From Macrococcoides psychrotolerans (GTDB taxonomy: Bacteria; Bacillota; Bacilli; Staphylococcales; Staphylococcaceae), in contig NZ_CP124591.1 of NCBI RefSeq assembly GCF_038095555.1, forward strand, positions 1,736,001 to 1,800,000: 64,000 nt of DNA, in the 5' to 3' direction. The position numbers and the translations under genes were made by a program. Below the pieces are notes generated by a model. That model did not search any database. It saw only the letters and a program-made list of their open reading frames with translations, and was not told the origin of the DNA. How positions within the stretch are numbered: the stretch's first letter is position 1; each line of letters begins with the position of its first letter. This document shows positions 1 through 8,214 of the stretch, one piece after another.

Positions 1-37
1 ACACAATAAATAAAACGAGCAATATTTTCTTCATCAT
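1..37 (-). CDS. 5' end of a truncated gene, secreted or membrane protein
   Basis: The reverse strand opens with ATG-ATG and encodes MMKKILLVLFIV before the window edge. A start followed by two lysines and a hydrophobic run is typical of a signal peptide or membrane anchor. A purine-rich GGGATGG lies just upstream as a weak ribosome site. Only 12 codons are visible, so the call rests on the start region alone and no family can be named. Confidence 0.35.
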   Translation of the reverse strand, partial: MMKKILLVLFIV

Positions 38-122
38 CCATCCCACACTTCATTTGTATTTTCTTCCATTATTTACATGATACTTCTAAATAGGATTAAG
101 TGTCAATTTAATCTTTATTATC

Positions 123-150
123 AAAAAAACCGACGAATGATTCGTCGGTT
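123..150 (-). terminator. Rho-independent terminator of the ABC exporter
   Basis: An 11-bp perfect stem (128-138 with 140-150) is followed on the reverse strand by seven T. It lies just after the stop codon of the ABC exporter gene. Confidence 0.85.
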
Positions 151-155
151 CTTGC

Positions 156-1874
156 TTAAGACATGACTTGTGCATATTGTGCCTGCTGTAATCGATAATA
201 TTTACCTTGCTGTGCGATGAGGTCGTCGTGACTGCCACTTTCAACGATGCGCCCGTTCTCTATAAAAAGAATTCGGTCCACATCTCTTATCGTTGACAGA
301 CGGTGGGCAATCGTCAGTGTTGTACGCCCTTCTGATAAGCGTTTAAATGCTGCCTGTATACGATTCTCTGTTTCAACGTCAAGCGCACTTGTCGCCTCAT
401 CCAGTATAATAATCGGCGGGTTCTTCAAGAACATACGCGCAATAGAAACACGCTGCTTCTGTCCCCCTGATAACTTCGTACCGCGTTCTCCTACAATCGT
501 GTTGATACCCTCTGGCAGCGTATCAACAAACGCTTTCAGCTGCGCTTGTTCTACTGCCCACATAATCTCCTCATCTGTCGCTTCCAAATTCCCATACGCG
601 ATATTCTCTTTTAATGTGCCGCTAAAGAGAAATACATCTTGCTGCACGATACCAATCTGTTTACGCAGAGATGCTAACGTATAGTCCTTTATATTCTGTC
701 CATTCATAGTAATCTTGCCGTGCGATGGATCATAGAACCTCGGCAGCAATGAACAGATTGTCGTCTTGCCGCCACCACTCGGTCCGACAAGTGCGATATG
801 TTCCCCGCGCTGAATTGAAAACGATAGATCGTCAAGAATCGTCTGTTCGCCGTACTTGAACGTCACATGGTCATAGTCAATCTCTTCCGGTACTTGTTCG
901 AAGCTTACGGCATGAGCGCTATCCTTAACAGCAGGTTCTGTCGCCATAATTTCCTTGAAGTTGCTAAATCCAGCAATACCTTTCGGGAAGAGTTCGATGA
1001 TCAGGTTAATCGACTGTAGCGGCTTGAATAATATATCCGTAATCATAATAAATGCAACGAACTCTCCATAGCTCATCATGTTCTGTAATACGAAGTAACA
1101 GCCTAATATCAATACAATGATCAATGTAAACTTCTGTGAGATATAACCAATCGATGTGTTCCACGACATGTAGTTATACGCCTTTAATTTCGTACGTCTA
1201 AAGTCTTCATTCGTCTCTTTAAAACGTTCGTTCTCATAACGTTCATTCGTGAATGCCTGTACTAGACGAATGCCACCGATTGTCTCACTGATGACATCGT
1301 TGAACGCAGATACATTGCCAAACAATCTGCGGAACTGCGTCGTCATCTTACGGTTAAAGTATAACGTTAAAGCGAAGATGAGCGGTACGATACAAAACGT
1401 GATTAACGCAAGCTTTACATCAATCGTGAGCATAATAATCAGCGCACCAATGACCGTCATCACGGCAACGAACACCTCTTCAGGACCGTGATGCGCAAGT
1501 TCACCGATATCCATCAGATCATTCGTCAGCCGACCCATGAGCTTTCCTGTCTTATTACGGTCAAAGAATCCGAAGTTCAGACGCTGCATATGCTGATACA
1601 GTTCATTCCGGATATCACGTTCAATATTTGTCCCGAGCTTATGCCCCCAGTAAGTCACGATAAATTTAAGGATCGTGACAAACCCGAACACTAAAAACAA
1701 GCCGACCGCACCAAGCACGATATTCGGCCAGTCTTTCGACGGTAACAGCTTATCAATAAACAAACTCGTCATTAATGGAAAGATGAGCTCCAGTACGCCG
1801 ACAAATACCGCTGAACCAAAATCCAGCATAAACAAACCCTTATACGGCTTGTAGTATTCAAAGAATGATTTCAT
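156..1874 (-). CDS. ABC exporter, fused permease and ATPase (MsbA/BmrA/Sav1866 type)
   Basis: A 572-residue half-transporter that should homodimerise in the membrane and export a lipid, drug or peptide using ATP. Residues 1-300 form a type IV exporter membrane domain with about six helices. Residues 325-572 are the nucleotide-binding domain with Walker A GPSGGGKTT (364-372), signature LSGGQ (468-472) and Walker B IIILDEATSALD. Length is normal for the family. AGAGGTA precedes the ATG at the usual distance. It appears monocistronic, with a terminator directly downstream. The substrate cannot be deduced from sequence. Confidence 0.9.
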   Translation of the reverse strand: MKSFFEYYKPYKGLFMLDFGSAVFVGVLELIFPLMTSLFIDKLLPSKDWPNIVLGAVGLFLVFGFVTILKFIVTYWGHKLGTNIERDIRNELYQHMQRLNFGFFDRNKTGKLMGRLTNDLMDIGELAHHGPEEVFVAVMTVIGALIIMLTIDVKLALITFCIVPLIFALTLYFNRKMTTQFRRLFGNVSAFNDVISETIGGIRLVQAFTNERYENERFKETNEDFRRTKLKAYNYMSWNTSIGYISQKFTLIIVLILGCYFVLQNMMSYGEFVAFIMITDILFKPLQSINLIIELFPKGIAGFSNFKEIMATEPAVKDSAHAVSFEQVPEEIDYDHVTFKYGEQTILDDLSFSIQRGEHIALVGPSGGGKTTICSLLPRFYDPSHGKITMNGQNIKDYTLASLRKQIGIVQQDVFLFSGTLKENIAYGNLEATDEEIMWAVEQAQLKAFVDTLPEGINTIVGERGTKLSGGQKQRVSIARMFLKNPPIIILDEATSALDVETENRIQAAFKRLSEGRTTLTIAHRLSTIRDVDRILFIENGRIVESGSHDDLIAQQGKYYRLQQAQYAQVMS

Positions 1875-2012
1875 ATGAGTTACCTCTACCCTTTAATATA
1901 ATATGTATATTTTAACATAGGACAGACAGGTATTTGATATAGATGTCCTTTTAAGTTTTATTTGCAAAGATTAGGGTATAATAATACACAAATATAGGAA
2001 GGGGTGCAGAAC

Positions 2013-2576
2013 ATGGATGAATTAATAGTCAGAAAAAGTATCGTAAAACAAGCTTTTGTAACCTTTATGTCCCTCGGCCTTACTGCACTAGGTGCTTTTT
2101 TTCTATACATAGGAATCGAATATAATACATTGTTCGCCATTTTATTTGGTATTTTCATTTTATTAATATTCGGTTTCTTTACTTTCCATCATATTAAATT
2201 ACTTATTGATGGCCATGACCTCGTGATACTGAACAACGAAGGTTTCTATGATTATTCCAGTGCGATCTCAACGAAAGATCAGCTCATTAAATGGACAGAT
2301 GTCAGAGACATTGCATTGACAACTATGGGCGGGAAATTATTCGTGTCGATTGAAGTTGAAAATTTTCATGAATTGCTTAAAAGTCAAAACGCGATGTCAA
2401 AAAAAGCGATGCGTCTGAATAATAAGATTGGATACAAAGATATCAATATTACGACGCAAAATGCAAAAGGTATGGACGCAAATGACCTGGCGATTATAAT
2501 GCAGGACTATCATGCAAAGTATGGTAATGCGATTAACTACGAAGCTGGCGAACTTAAACACCTAAAAGACTTATAA
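2013..2576 (+). CDS. Conserved membrane protein, STM3941-like
   Basis: A 187-residue protein with two N-terminal membrane helices (about residues 15-60) and a soluble mixed alpha/beta C-terminal part. The pattern is like the STM3941 family of staphylococci, whose role is unknown. The ATG at 2013 was chosen because GGAAGGGG sits 8 bases upstream. An in-frame GTG at 2004 overlaps that ribosome site and was rejected. It is followed 32 bp later by a co-directional hydrolase gene, so the two may be co-transcribed. Confidence 0.7.
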   Translation: MDELIVRKSIVKQAFVTFMSLGLTALGAFFLYIGIEYNTLFAILFGIFILLIFGFFTFHHIKLLIDGHDLVILNNEGFYDYSSAISTKDQLIKWTDVRDIALTTMGGKLFVSIEVENFHELLKSQNAMSKKAMRLNNKIGYKDINITTQNAKGMDANDLAIIMQDYHAKYGNAINYEAGELKHLKDL

Positions 2577-2608
2577 TATATACATATTAATGTTCGAAAG
2601 GATGCGCT

Positions 2609-3445
2609 ATGACAAATACATCACGAAATAAACTTATTATTATATGCTTCAGCTTAATCGTTCTGATTACTCTATTCATTATCATCACGAATAAAAAGAC
2701 GCATGTTGTAACCCACAAAGCAAATAATCCTGAACACTTCACTACGAGTGATGGTACGCAGATTAACTATCTTATCTACCCTGCAAAACACGCAAAAGGA
2801 ACTTTGCTCTGGCTACATGGTGACGGGGCAGCAGAATTTTATGAACCTGATACAAAGTATTATCTGGAAGGACCACACGGTATAAAACAGGCAGCTGCAG
2901 CACATCAATTAACGCTCATTTTACCTAAGACGCCAAGTAAGGACAAGACTTGGTGGACAAACGGGGAGCAGAATAATGAATATCTCGTCGAGCTTATTCG
3001 CACATTACCAGATCACGACAACTTATGGATCGGGTCATTCTCGGGAGGTTCTGAAGAAGTGGCATACTGGTTGCTTCATGATTTGAAAAAAGCAGGTGTG
3101 CAACGCGGTGGTGCCGTATTATTTGGTGGTGGAGGCTCACCGAAGTCTGAAGGTATTACAGATACATTACCCAAAAGTGACGTCATCCAGGAATCATTCC
3201 CATTAACATGGATTGCAGGAGAACATGATGACGGTACTGACAAATACGCGAAAGGCTTTAATACATTAAAGAAAAGTAAGGAAAGTGAGGCTTTCTATCG
3301 AAGTCAGGGATGGGATACAAAACGTATCGTGCTGGAAGGTTATGGTCATTTAATCTCTAAAGACGATGAAGGGTTATATGGTAAATATTTAGACGATGTT
3401 TTAAATGGTAAGCGTGATGAGATTAAGTCATTGCCCAAGAAATAA
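2609..3445 (+). CDS. Membrane-anchored alpha/beta hydrolase
   Basis: A 278-residue protein with an uncleaved N-terminal signal anchor (about residues 8-26) followed by an extracellular alpha/beta-hydrolase fold. LWLHGDG (67-73) is the oxyanion-hole strand, SFSGG (143-147) carries nucleophile Ser145, Asp207 or Asp208 in GEHDD is the probable acid, and His247 in GYGH the general base. The complete triad predicts an active esterase or peptidase at the cell surface. The substrate is unknown. AAAGGA precedes the ATG. A strong hairpin follows the stop. Confidence 0.8.
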   Translation: MTNTSRNKLIIICFSLIVLITLFIIITNKKTHVVTHKANNPEHFTTSDGTQINYLIYPAKHAKGTLLWLHGDGAAEFYEPDTKYYLEGPHGIKQAAAAHQLTLILPKTPSKDKTWWTNGEQNNEYLVELIRTLPDHDNLWIGSFSGGSEEVAYWLLHDLKKAGVQRGGAVLFGGGGSPKSEGITDTLPKSDVIQESFPLTWIAGEHDDGTDKYAKGFNTLKKSKESEAFYRSQGWDTKRIVLEGYGHLISKDDEGLYGKYLDDVLNGKRDEIKSLPKK

Positions 3446-3460
3446 AAGGCTTAATACAAA

Positions 3461-3513
3461 TAAACTGCACCCTGAAATTTCGACTTAAAATCTAACTTTC
3501 GGGGTGCAGTTTA
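3461..3513. terminator. Bidirectional terminator hairpin
   Basis: A 15-bp inverted repeat (3462-3476 with 3498-3512, one wobble) flanked by A/T runs lies between the convergent hydrolase gene and the reverse-strand gene ending at 3515. Confidence 0.75.
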
Positions 3514-3514
3514 T

Positions 3515-3937
3515 TCACTTCAACATGGCTTTCTCTTTTATTTCTTTTATCTCCTGTCTATCAACAATATGCCTCATGTTCGTACCTACTGCTGCACCGA
3601 AAATAGCAACCGTAAAACCGAACAACCCTGATGTATCCATATCATTCATCTTGTAATACATATGCAATAACAAAGAGATAATCAACATCACTGCCAGAAC
3701 TGTATATTCATACTTCTTCTGTGCTACACGTTGCTCTAACCCTGCCAGTCGATCTGTATGAAGTAACTGTCTGAGCCTTGTTTCGTGAGGAATGATAAAG
3801 AATGGTCCAATTAAAACTACTATAAGAAAAGTAAATATAAACGGTTCCTGCTGCACGCCACTATCAATCAATAACCATAATAACATCACTACAATGGTTC
3901 CATAGATAAGATAATTTAGCCATAGTTTCTTCGTCAT
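3515..3937 (-). CDS. Small integral membrane protein, unknown
   Basis: A 140-residue protein with four predicted hydrophobic helices: two at the N-terminus (about 8-27 and 33-50), then after a charged stretch two more (about 78-95 and 104-120). The C-terminus is lysine-rich. GAAAGGATG precedes the start. It follows the 177-residue membrane gene by 35 bp in the same direction and is probably its operon partner. I do not recognise the family. Confidence 0.65.
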   Translation of the reverse strand: MTKKLWLNYLIYGTIVVMLLWLLIDSGVQQEPFIFTFLIVVLIGPFFIIPHETRLRQLLHTDRLAGLEQRVAQKKYEYTVLAVMLIISLLLHMYYKMNDMDTSGLFGFTVAIFGAAVGTNMRHIVDRQEIKEIKEKAMLK

Positions 3938-3972
3938 ATCATGACATCCTTTCTATATGTTTTAATATAACT

Positions 3973-4506
3973 TCACTGTTCCAACTTTTCGATATCCTCA
4001 AAATCATAGTCTTCATACAATTTGTCGCGGTCGGTCGGTTTATTTTTATTGTTCGCAAACCACGGTATTAAAATGATGAGTAATATGCCGACGGTACTCG
4101 TACTATGCATAATAACGTTAGAATAATAACTATACGCATAGATTATAGGTAAACCTATGAATCCAAGTAATAAATACACAGCTGGTGACTTCCTTAGAAA
4201 TCTGAATCGTTTTATCTCTGTAGATAAAGATGATAAATACAGTAAGGAGAATAATCCTATGAAAAAACTAAATCGCTTGAACTGATCCAAGCCTTCACGA
4301 CGTGCTGCTTCTTCCATCGAATAATCGTCATAGGGGTAGCTAAAATCTTGGAATATGTAGATAAAAAATAAGACAATCATAACAAGCGAAAGAATAAACG
4401 GGATAGTCATCAGCTTCTTATACAGATGAAACGGCAGTTCCCCTTTAAAGTTAAATAAATTCTTTATAAAATATTGAAACGTTCTTTTGAAATCCGTTTT
4501 ATCCAT
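3973..4506 (-). CDS. Integral membrane protein, unknown
   Basis: A 177-residue protein with four hydrophobic helices (about 35-52, 82-98, 108-124 and 133-150) and a charged, acidic C-terminal tail. AGAGAGGTG precedes the ATG. It is the first gene of a two-gene reverse-strand unit with the 140-residue membrane protein. No motif identifies a function; small membrane-protein pairs like this are common and uncharacterised in staphylococci. Confidence 0.65.
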   Translation of the reverse strand: MDKTDFKRTFQYFIKNLFNFKGELPFHLYKKLMTIPFILSLVMIVLFFIYIFQDFSYPYDDYSMEEAARREGLDQFKRFSFFIGLFSLLYLSSLSTEIKRFRFLRKSPAVYLLLGFIGLPIIYAYSYYSNVIMHSTSTVGILLIILIPWFANNKNKPTDRDKLYEDYDFEDIEKLEQ

Positions 4507-4618
4507 GTAGCACCTCTCTTATCATATTAATACCATTTTAATACAATTACTGTAAAATATATAGTATATATAAAATCATGTATAATAAAGAATAAAGAAT
4601 AAAGAGCGAGGTAATAAC

Positions 4619-5377
4619 ATGCTATCATTTAAAGAGACACATAATAGTGCGGACATATTAGAAGAAAACGCTCGTTATATTCACTACCATACGCCGAGCC
4701 AGTTGATTAAGTATTACGCAAACTACTTCGAATACAAAGAGATGCCGACGCTAGAACTATTTAAAGAAGATCTATCGTATCAGCGTGATTTTCATATGAA
4801 ATATCATCAACAGCATCTATTATTCATCTTTCCTGACAACGAAGTGATTCCTGAATCAATTGTCGCTTATGCGAAATCACATGGTTGTAACCTAGAGATG
4901 ATGGAATTGTATGAGCTAAAGCATCCGAAGCAGTTAAGACGTAACGATGAGGTCATTTGCGAGGTGGTTACACAGGACGGACCAATATTCGATGACTTCC
5001 TAAAGGTCTGTGCTACAGGAGAAATCGAGTATGGAGAAGACTTTGTAAAGCTGAAAGACGAGACACATAGACGTGATTTGTTAAAGCATAACATACTACA
5101 GATTGTCGCATACATAGACAATATGCCTGCAGGTAAGATAGAAGCGATTATAGAAGACAAGACGGTAGAAATCGATGACTTCTACGTGATTGAAACGTAT
5201 CGTAAACGTGGTATCGGGAGTCGCCTGCAAGAAGCGGTGTATGACTTGGCACATGGAAAGCAGGTATTCCTTATTGCAGATGGAAATGACACCGCACGCG
5301 ATATGTATCAGCGACAAGGTTATGAAAAGATAGCTGAGCGCTATGAACTGTTGCTGGCGCCGCATTCAAGTGATTAA
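4619..5377 (+). CDS. GNAT-family N-acetyltransferase with N-terminal extension
   Basis: A 252-residue protein whose C-terminal half (about 130-245) is a GNAT fold. The acetyl-CoA pyrophosphate loop RKRGIGSR is at 195-202 after strand DDFYVIE, followed by a typical motif-B helix ending MYQRQGYEKI. The N-terminal 125 residues form a second, substrate-specific domain. Family proteins acetylate amino groups of small molecules or protein N-termini; the acceptor is unknown here. GCGAGGTAA precedes the ATG and a bidirectional terminator follows. Confidence 0.8.
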   Translation: MLSFKETHNSADILEENARYIHYHTPSQLIKYYANYFEYKEMPTLELFKEDLSYQRDFHMKYHQQHLLFIFPDNEVIPESIVAYAKSHGCNLEMMELYELKHPKQLRRNDEVICEVVTQDGPIFDDFLKVCATGEIEYGEDFVKLKDETHRRDLLKHNILQIVAYIDNMPAGKIEAIIEDKTVEIDDFYVIETYRKRGIGSRLQEAVYDLAHGKQVFLIADGNDTARDMYQRQGYEKIAERYELLLAPHSSD

Positions 5378-5413
5378 AATTGATTCAGTAAAACTTGAAA
5401 TCATATACTACGT

Positions 5414-5441
5414 AAAAAGACGCAGTCCCCTGCGTCTTTTT
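5414..5441. terminator. Bidirectional terminator
   Basis: An 11-bp perfect stem (5414-5424 with 5431-5441) with a 6-base loop and A/T runs on both sides separates the convergent acetyltransferase and membrane-protein genes. Confidence 0.85.
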
Positions 5442-5799
5442 ATTTCTCAATTTGTATCAGCCTTCTGAACGTACTATATACTAATACTCCCGTCACTAGA
5501 ACCATGACACCTTCAAAGAATAATAAGAACCAAGATGCATGGTATTTAATCATAAAACTAAATAATACAATAGCGTAAACAAATATCAATAATCTATATA
5601 CAAACACCGGGATACTTCGAGAGGATTTATCTATTAAATCAGGATAAAATGCTAATGCCAGCATCGGCACTGATAAGCTATAGAAGCCACCTAATGAATC
5701 AGCGATATTGTCACTCATTATCTCTGTATAAATGTTATAGATAGTTGATAGAACGAACATCATAAAAAAGAAAATTAATAAACCTGAACGCAAATTCAT
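5440..5799 (-). CDS. Small integral membrane protein, unknown
   Basis: A 119-residue protein consisting almost entirely of four hydrophobic helices (about 6-23, 40-54, 66-84 and 88-108). AGAAAGGTGGAG precedes the ATG. Its start lies only 17 bp after a broken small membrane gene (5817-6017), so the two probably formed one operon of paired membrane proteins. Family not recognised. Confidence 0.65.
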   Translation of the reverse strand: MNLRSGLLIFFFMMFVLSTIYNIYTEIMSDNIADSLGGFYSLSVPMLALAFYPDLIDKSSRSIPVFVYRLLIFVYAIVLFSFMIKYHASWFLLFFEGVMVLVTGVLVYSTFRRLIQIEK

Positions 5800-5816
5800 G
5801 GAGCTCCACCTTTCTG

Positions 5817-6017
5817 CTATAGACCAAATATTAATGTACCGAAAAATATCACTAACCCGGTACTGGAAGCAACAAGAATATTTAATAAAAGAATAAATGC
5901 TCTTAGCTATCCTTTTTCTATCATGAAACCGAAGAATGTGCCAACTATCCCAATAATAGGTGTGAGGAATATGAGTGTATTCTGATTATCGTTATTATAG
6001 AAGAACACGTGTTTCAC
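5817..6017 (-). pseudogene. Small two-helix membrane protein gene with an internal TAG stop
   Basis: On the reverse strand a GTG at 6017, preceded by TTTAGGATGAA, opens a 66-codon frame. It encodes two hydrophobic segments (LIFLTPIIGIVGTFFGFM and AFILLLNILVASS onward) and ends at TAG 5817-5819. Codon 37 is TAG (5907-5909), between the two helices. The frame reads as sensible membrane protein on both sides of the stop, so this is either a recently inactivated gene or a read-through case. The next gene starts 17 bp downstream. Confidence 0.5.
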
Positions 6018-6084
6018 TTCATCCTAAAAGATCATAGTTAAGTTAAAATAAGCTTAAAGCGTTAAAGTGGTACTCATACCAACA

Positions 6085-6110
6085 CCTCACTGTGTCAGTG
6101 AGGTTTTTTT
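6085..6110 (+). terminator. Forward-strand terminator with no upstream forward gene
   Basis: An 8-bp perfect stem (6085-6092 with 6096-6103), 3-base loop and seven T form a classical forward terminator. The nearest forward gene ends about 700 bp upstream behind its own terminator, so an unannotated small RNA may end here. Confidence 0.65.
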
Positions 6111-6157
6111 ATTTTCTCAATTATTTTTTAATAGATTGACTTTATTCGTAAAATCAA

Positions 6158-6185
6158 AAATCGCAGTCTCTGAAGACTGCGATTT
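6158..6185 (-). terminator. Terminator of the DUF5780 gene
   Basis: A 12-bp perfect stem (6158-6169 with 6174-6185) and 4-base loop lie just downstream of the reverse-strand gene ending at 6191. The following T-run is interrupted by one base. Confidence 0.7.
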
Positions 6186-6190
6186 CCATC

Positions 6191-7396
6191 CTACTCCACT
6201 GTATCTTCTTCAACACTCGTTTCACTATCATATGTTTCTTCTGATGGCTCTTCAGGTTCTTCTTCACTTGATTCTTCTTCAATGATCTCATCTTCGATTG
6301 TTTCTTCTTCAATCGTCTCGTCTTCCATTGTTTCTTCTTCAATTGATTCTTCTGTCACAGGTTCATCCGTGTCCTCTTCTTCACTCTCAGTATCATATTC
6401 TTCTTCCGTGTCATAATCTTCTTCCGTGTCAGTCCATTCTTCTGTATCACTTTCTGAACTGTCGACATCGTCCTCCTCATAGTCTTCAAAGTCGTAGTCG
6501 TCGAAATTGTAGTCACTCGGGTCTGTTTCTTCTACTTCGTAATAACCATAAATGTCATCTATCCCGTACAGCGCTTCATAGGCATCAAGGTATGCAATGA
6601 ATCCCATAAGTCTAAGGTATGCTAAGTATGCTTCTAATTCTTCTTTAGAGATTTTGCTTTTTTCTTCAATGTTCTTACTGATCTCATCAAGCTTCTTCTG
6701 GTCTAAATCTTCCGGTAAAGTCGCTGTTTCAGACTTTTCTGGTTGTTTCGTCTTTCCGTTTCGATAGAACACGTACTTCTTACCATCTTTAATATCTTTC
6801 AATCGTTTACCTTCATATACTTTCATAAATTCATCTAAACTTGGATTATCCCATTTCTTCCCTTCAAAGTCTGTATAGCTGACGACTACCGGTTTAAAGG
6901 TATCGATCCCAAGGTTCGCTTCAATCTCAAACCCGTGTACTTTCCCGAACTCACCTTTCGCAGGAATATTTACAGCATCTCCGTTCACACCACGTAAGTA
7001 GCTCTTTCCGAAATCAATACTTCCTTTAATCTTAATTGGTAATCCGTTCTTGTCCCACGCTACAAAACCATACTGTATATCACGAATATCCTTATTCGTA
7101 TTATTTTTAACAAGCGCTTGTAACATATCAGGGTATAAAGCTTTCAGGTCATCATGCTGCACGACATACTTTGCATCAAACGCATAAACATCCTGCTTCT
7201 TGAGCGCTTCTTCTAATTTACTAGCAGCTGATTTTTCTTCCTTCTTTGTTTCACTTGTTTTAGATTTCTGTTCATTTACTTTCTCACTCTTAAATACTTC
7301 TCGCTCGCCTTTTACATATGGAATTGAAATTATCCCAAGGATTCCTAACAATGCGATAGCGATGACTACTGTCATAATTCTCTTAAAACTAAACAT
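6191..7396 (-). CDS. DUF5780-domain membrane-anchored protein with acidic tail
   Basis: A 401-residue protein with an N-terminal membrane anchor (about 7-27), a lysine/glutamate-rich linker, and a domain at about 65-195 matching the DUF5780 pattern (NNTNKDIRDIQYGFVAWDKNG). A helical stretch around 230-285 follows. The last 110 residues are almost only Glu, Asp, Ser and Thr in repeated EEETIE-like units. No lipobox or LPXTG motif is present, so it should stay anchored with its bulk outside. AGGGGAATGG precedes the ATG. Function unknown; the acidic tail could bind cations or basic surface polymers. Confidence 0.75.
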   Translation of the reverse strand: MFSFKRIMTVVIAIALLGILGIISIPYVKGEREVFKSEKVNEQKSKTSETKKEEKSAASKLEEALKKQDVYAFDAKYVVQHDDLKALYPDMLQALVKNNTNKDIRDIQYGFVAWDKNGLPIKIKGSIDFGKSYLRGVNGDAVNIPAKGEFGKVHGFEIEANLGIDTFKPVVVSYTDFEGKKWDNPSLDEFMKVYEGKRLKDIKDGKKYVFYRNGKTKQPEKSETATLPEDLDQKKLDEISKNIEEKSKISKEELEAYLAYLRLMGFIAYLDAYEALYGIDDIYGYYEVEETDPSDYNFDDYDFEDYEEDDVDSSESDTEEWTDTEEDYDTEEEYDTESEEEDTDEPVTEESIEEETMEDETIEEETIEDEIIEEESSEEEPEEPSEETYDSETSVEEDTVE

Positions 7397-7497
7397 TATC
7401 CATTCCCCTTTTATTTTATTTAATTAATATTATAAAATAATGGTCATTTGTATGGAATATTAATTCAAGGAAAATATTTCAATTATTAAAATAAACA

Positions 7498-7534
7498 CCC
7501 CTAAAGCTGAATTTTAAGGTTCAACTTTAAGGGG
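7498..7534. terminator. Inverted repeat, possible terminator
   Basis: A 14-bp stem (7498-7511 with 7520-7534, one mismatch and one bulge) sits upstream of the DUF5780 gene and downstream of reverse-strand gene remnants. It may terminate reading from those remnants. Confidence 0.45.
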
Positions 7535-7556
7535 GGCACTATATTTTCTTATGGAT

Positions 7557-7643
7557 TTATTTCCTCATTTTATTAACTTCATCAACTATTTCCATGTGCT
7601 ATTTAAAGTGTGTATATATTTTTTCTAAATTTAATATATCATC
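7557..7643 (-). pseudogene. Short decayed coding remnant
   Basis: Reverse-strand translation gives DDILNLEKIYTHFK, a TAG stop, then HMEIVDEVNKMRK and TAA. The composition is protein-like and the frame is interrupted once. It overlaps the end of the neighbouring remnant in another frame, as a translationally coupled partner would. Too short to assign. Confidence 0.3.
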
Positions 7644-7881
7644 ACTCTCCTTTAATGTATTTGTCCAATATCCAATTCAGTGCGTTCAGTTTCTGTATAC
7701 TTTCGCAATTCGCTGTCTTATTAAATTGATTTAACGCTAACAAATATTCAGGATATTCACTCTCAATAGATTCTAGTTGACCTAGCTCAATAAAAAATAT
7801 CAAAGTTCCACTTCAATTTTAAACATTGCGGATATCTCTTAATAATATATGATTTTCCGTTTCAATATATTTTAAAAAAAT
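7642..7881 (-). pseudogene. Decayed gene remnant with two in-frame stops
   Basis: One reverse-strand frame reads KYIETENHILLRDIRNV, then TAA and TGA three codons apart. It continues for 55 further codons (including SIESEYPEYLLALNQFNKT and NALNWILDKYIKGE) to TGA at 7642-7644. The open parts have normal amino-acid composition, so this is a dead coding sequence rather than spacer. The family was not recognised; the size and charge would fit a small immunity-type or helper protein. It lies directly upstream of the AT-rich two-component module. Confidence 0.45.
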
Positions 7882-7975
7882 TTAACTTTTTTTATTTCAA
7901 TTGCGATTTTTATATGAAATTCATAATTTATTCAGATTTGGATTATATATTGTTATCATAAAGGAGGAGATATTA

Positions 7976-8200
7976 ATGGAAAATAATATTGGAGTAGGGT
8001 TTATTATCATTGCAATGCTTTGTTTAGGTGCAGCAATAGTTATCGCGTTCGTTTATATCTTTAATTTTATCATTGCATTACTCAATGAAGTTAAACCTAA
8101 AGATAGGACTAAAAATAATAAAAAGTATCTACCAGTTCTTTTATTGTTCTTAGGATATATCGTGTTTTATGGAATCGGATTTGTATTGATTAATAAGTAG
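7976..8200 (+). CDS. Small two-helix membrane protein ahead of a TCS
   Basis: A 74-residue protein with helices at about 6-33 and 50-70 and a lysine-rich loop between them. A very strong ribosome site (AAGGAGGAGA) lies 5-6 bases before the ATG at 7976. An upstream in-frame ATG at 7901 lacks such a site. It is 14 bp upstream of the response-regulator gene and surely co-transcribed with it. Small membrane proteins in this position often modulate the sensor kinase or are its regulated partner; that role here is inference. Confidence 0.75.
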   Translation: MENNIGVGFIIIAMLCLGAAIVIAFVYIFNFIIALLNEVKPKDRTKNNKKYLPVLLLFLGYIVFYGIGFVLINK

Positions 8201-8214
8201 CGAGGGATAGTGAA

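Noticed and set aside
6067..6600. Forward frames opposite the acidic tail of the DUF5780 gene
   Set aside because: Their Leu/Pro/Ser-rich translation is the antisense of GAA/GAT codon repeats.
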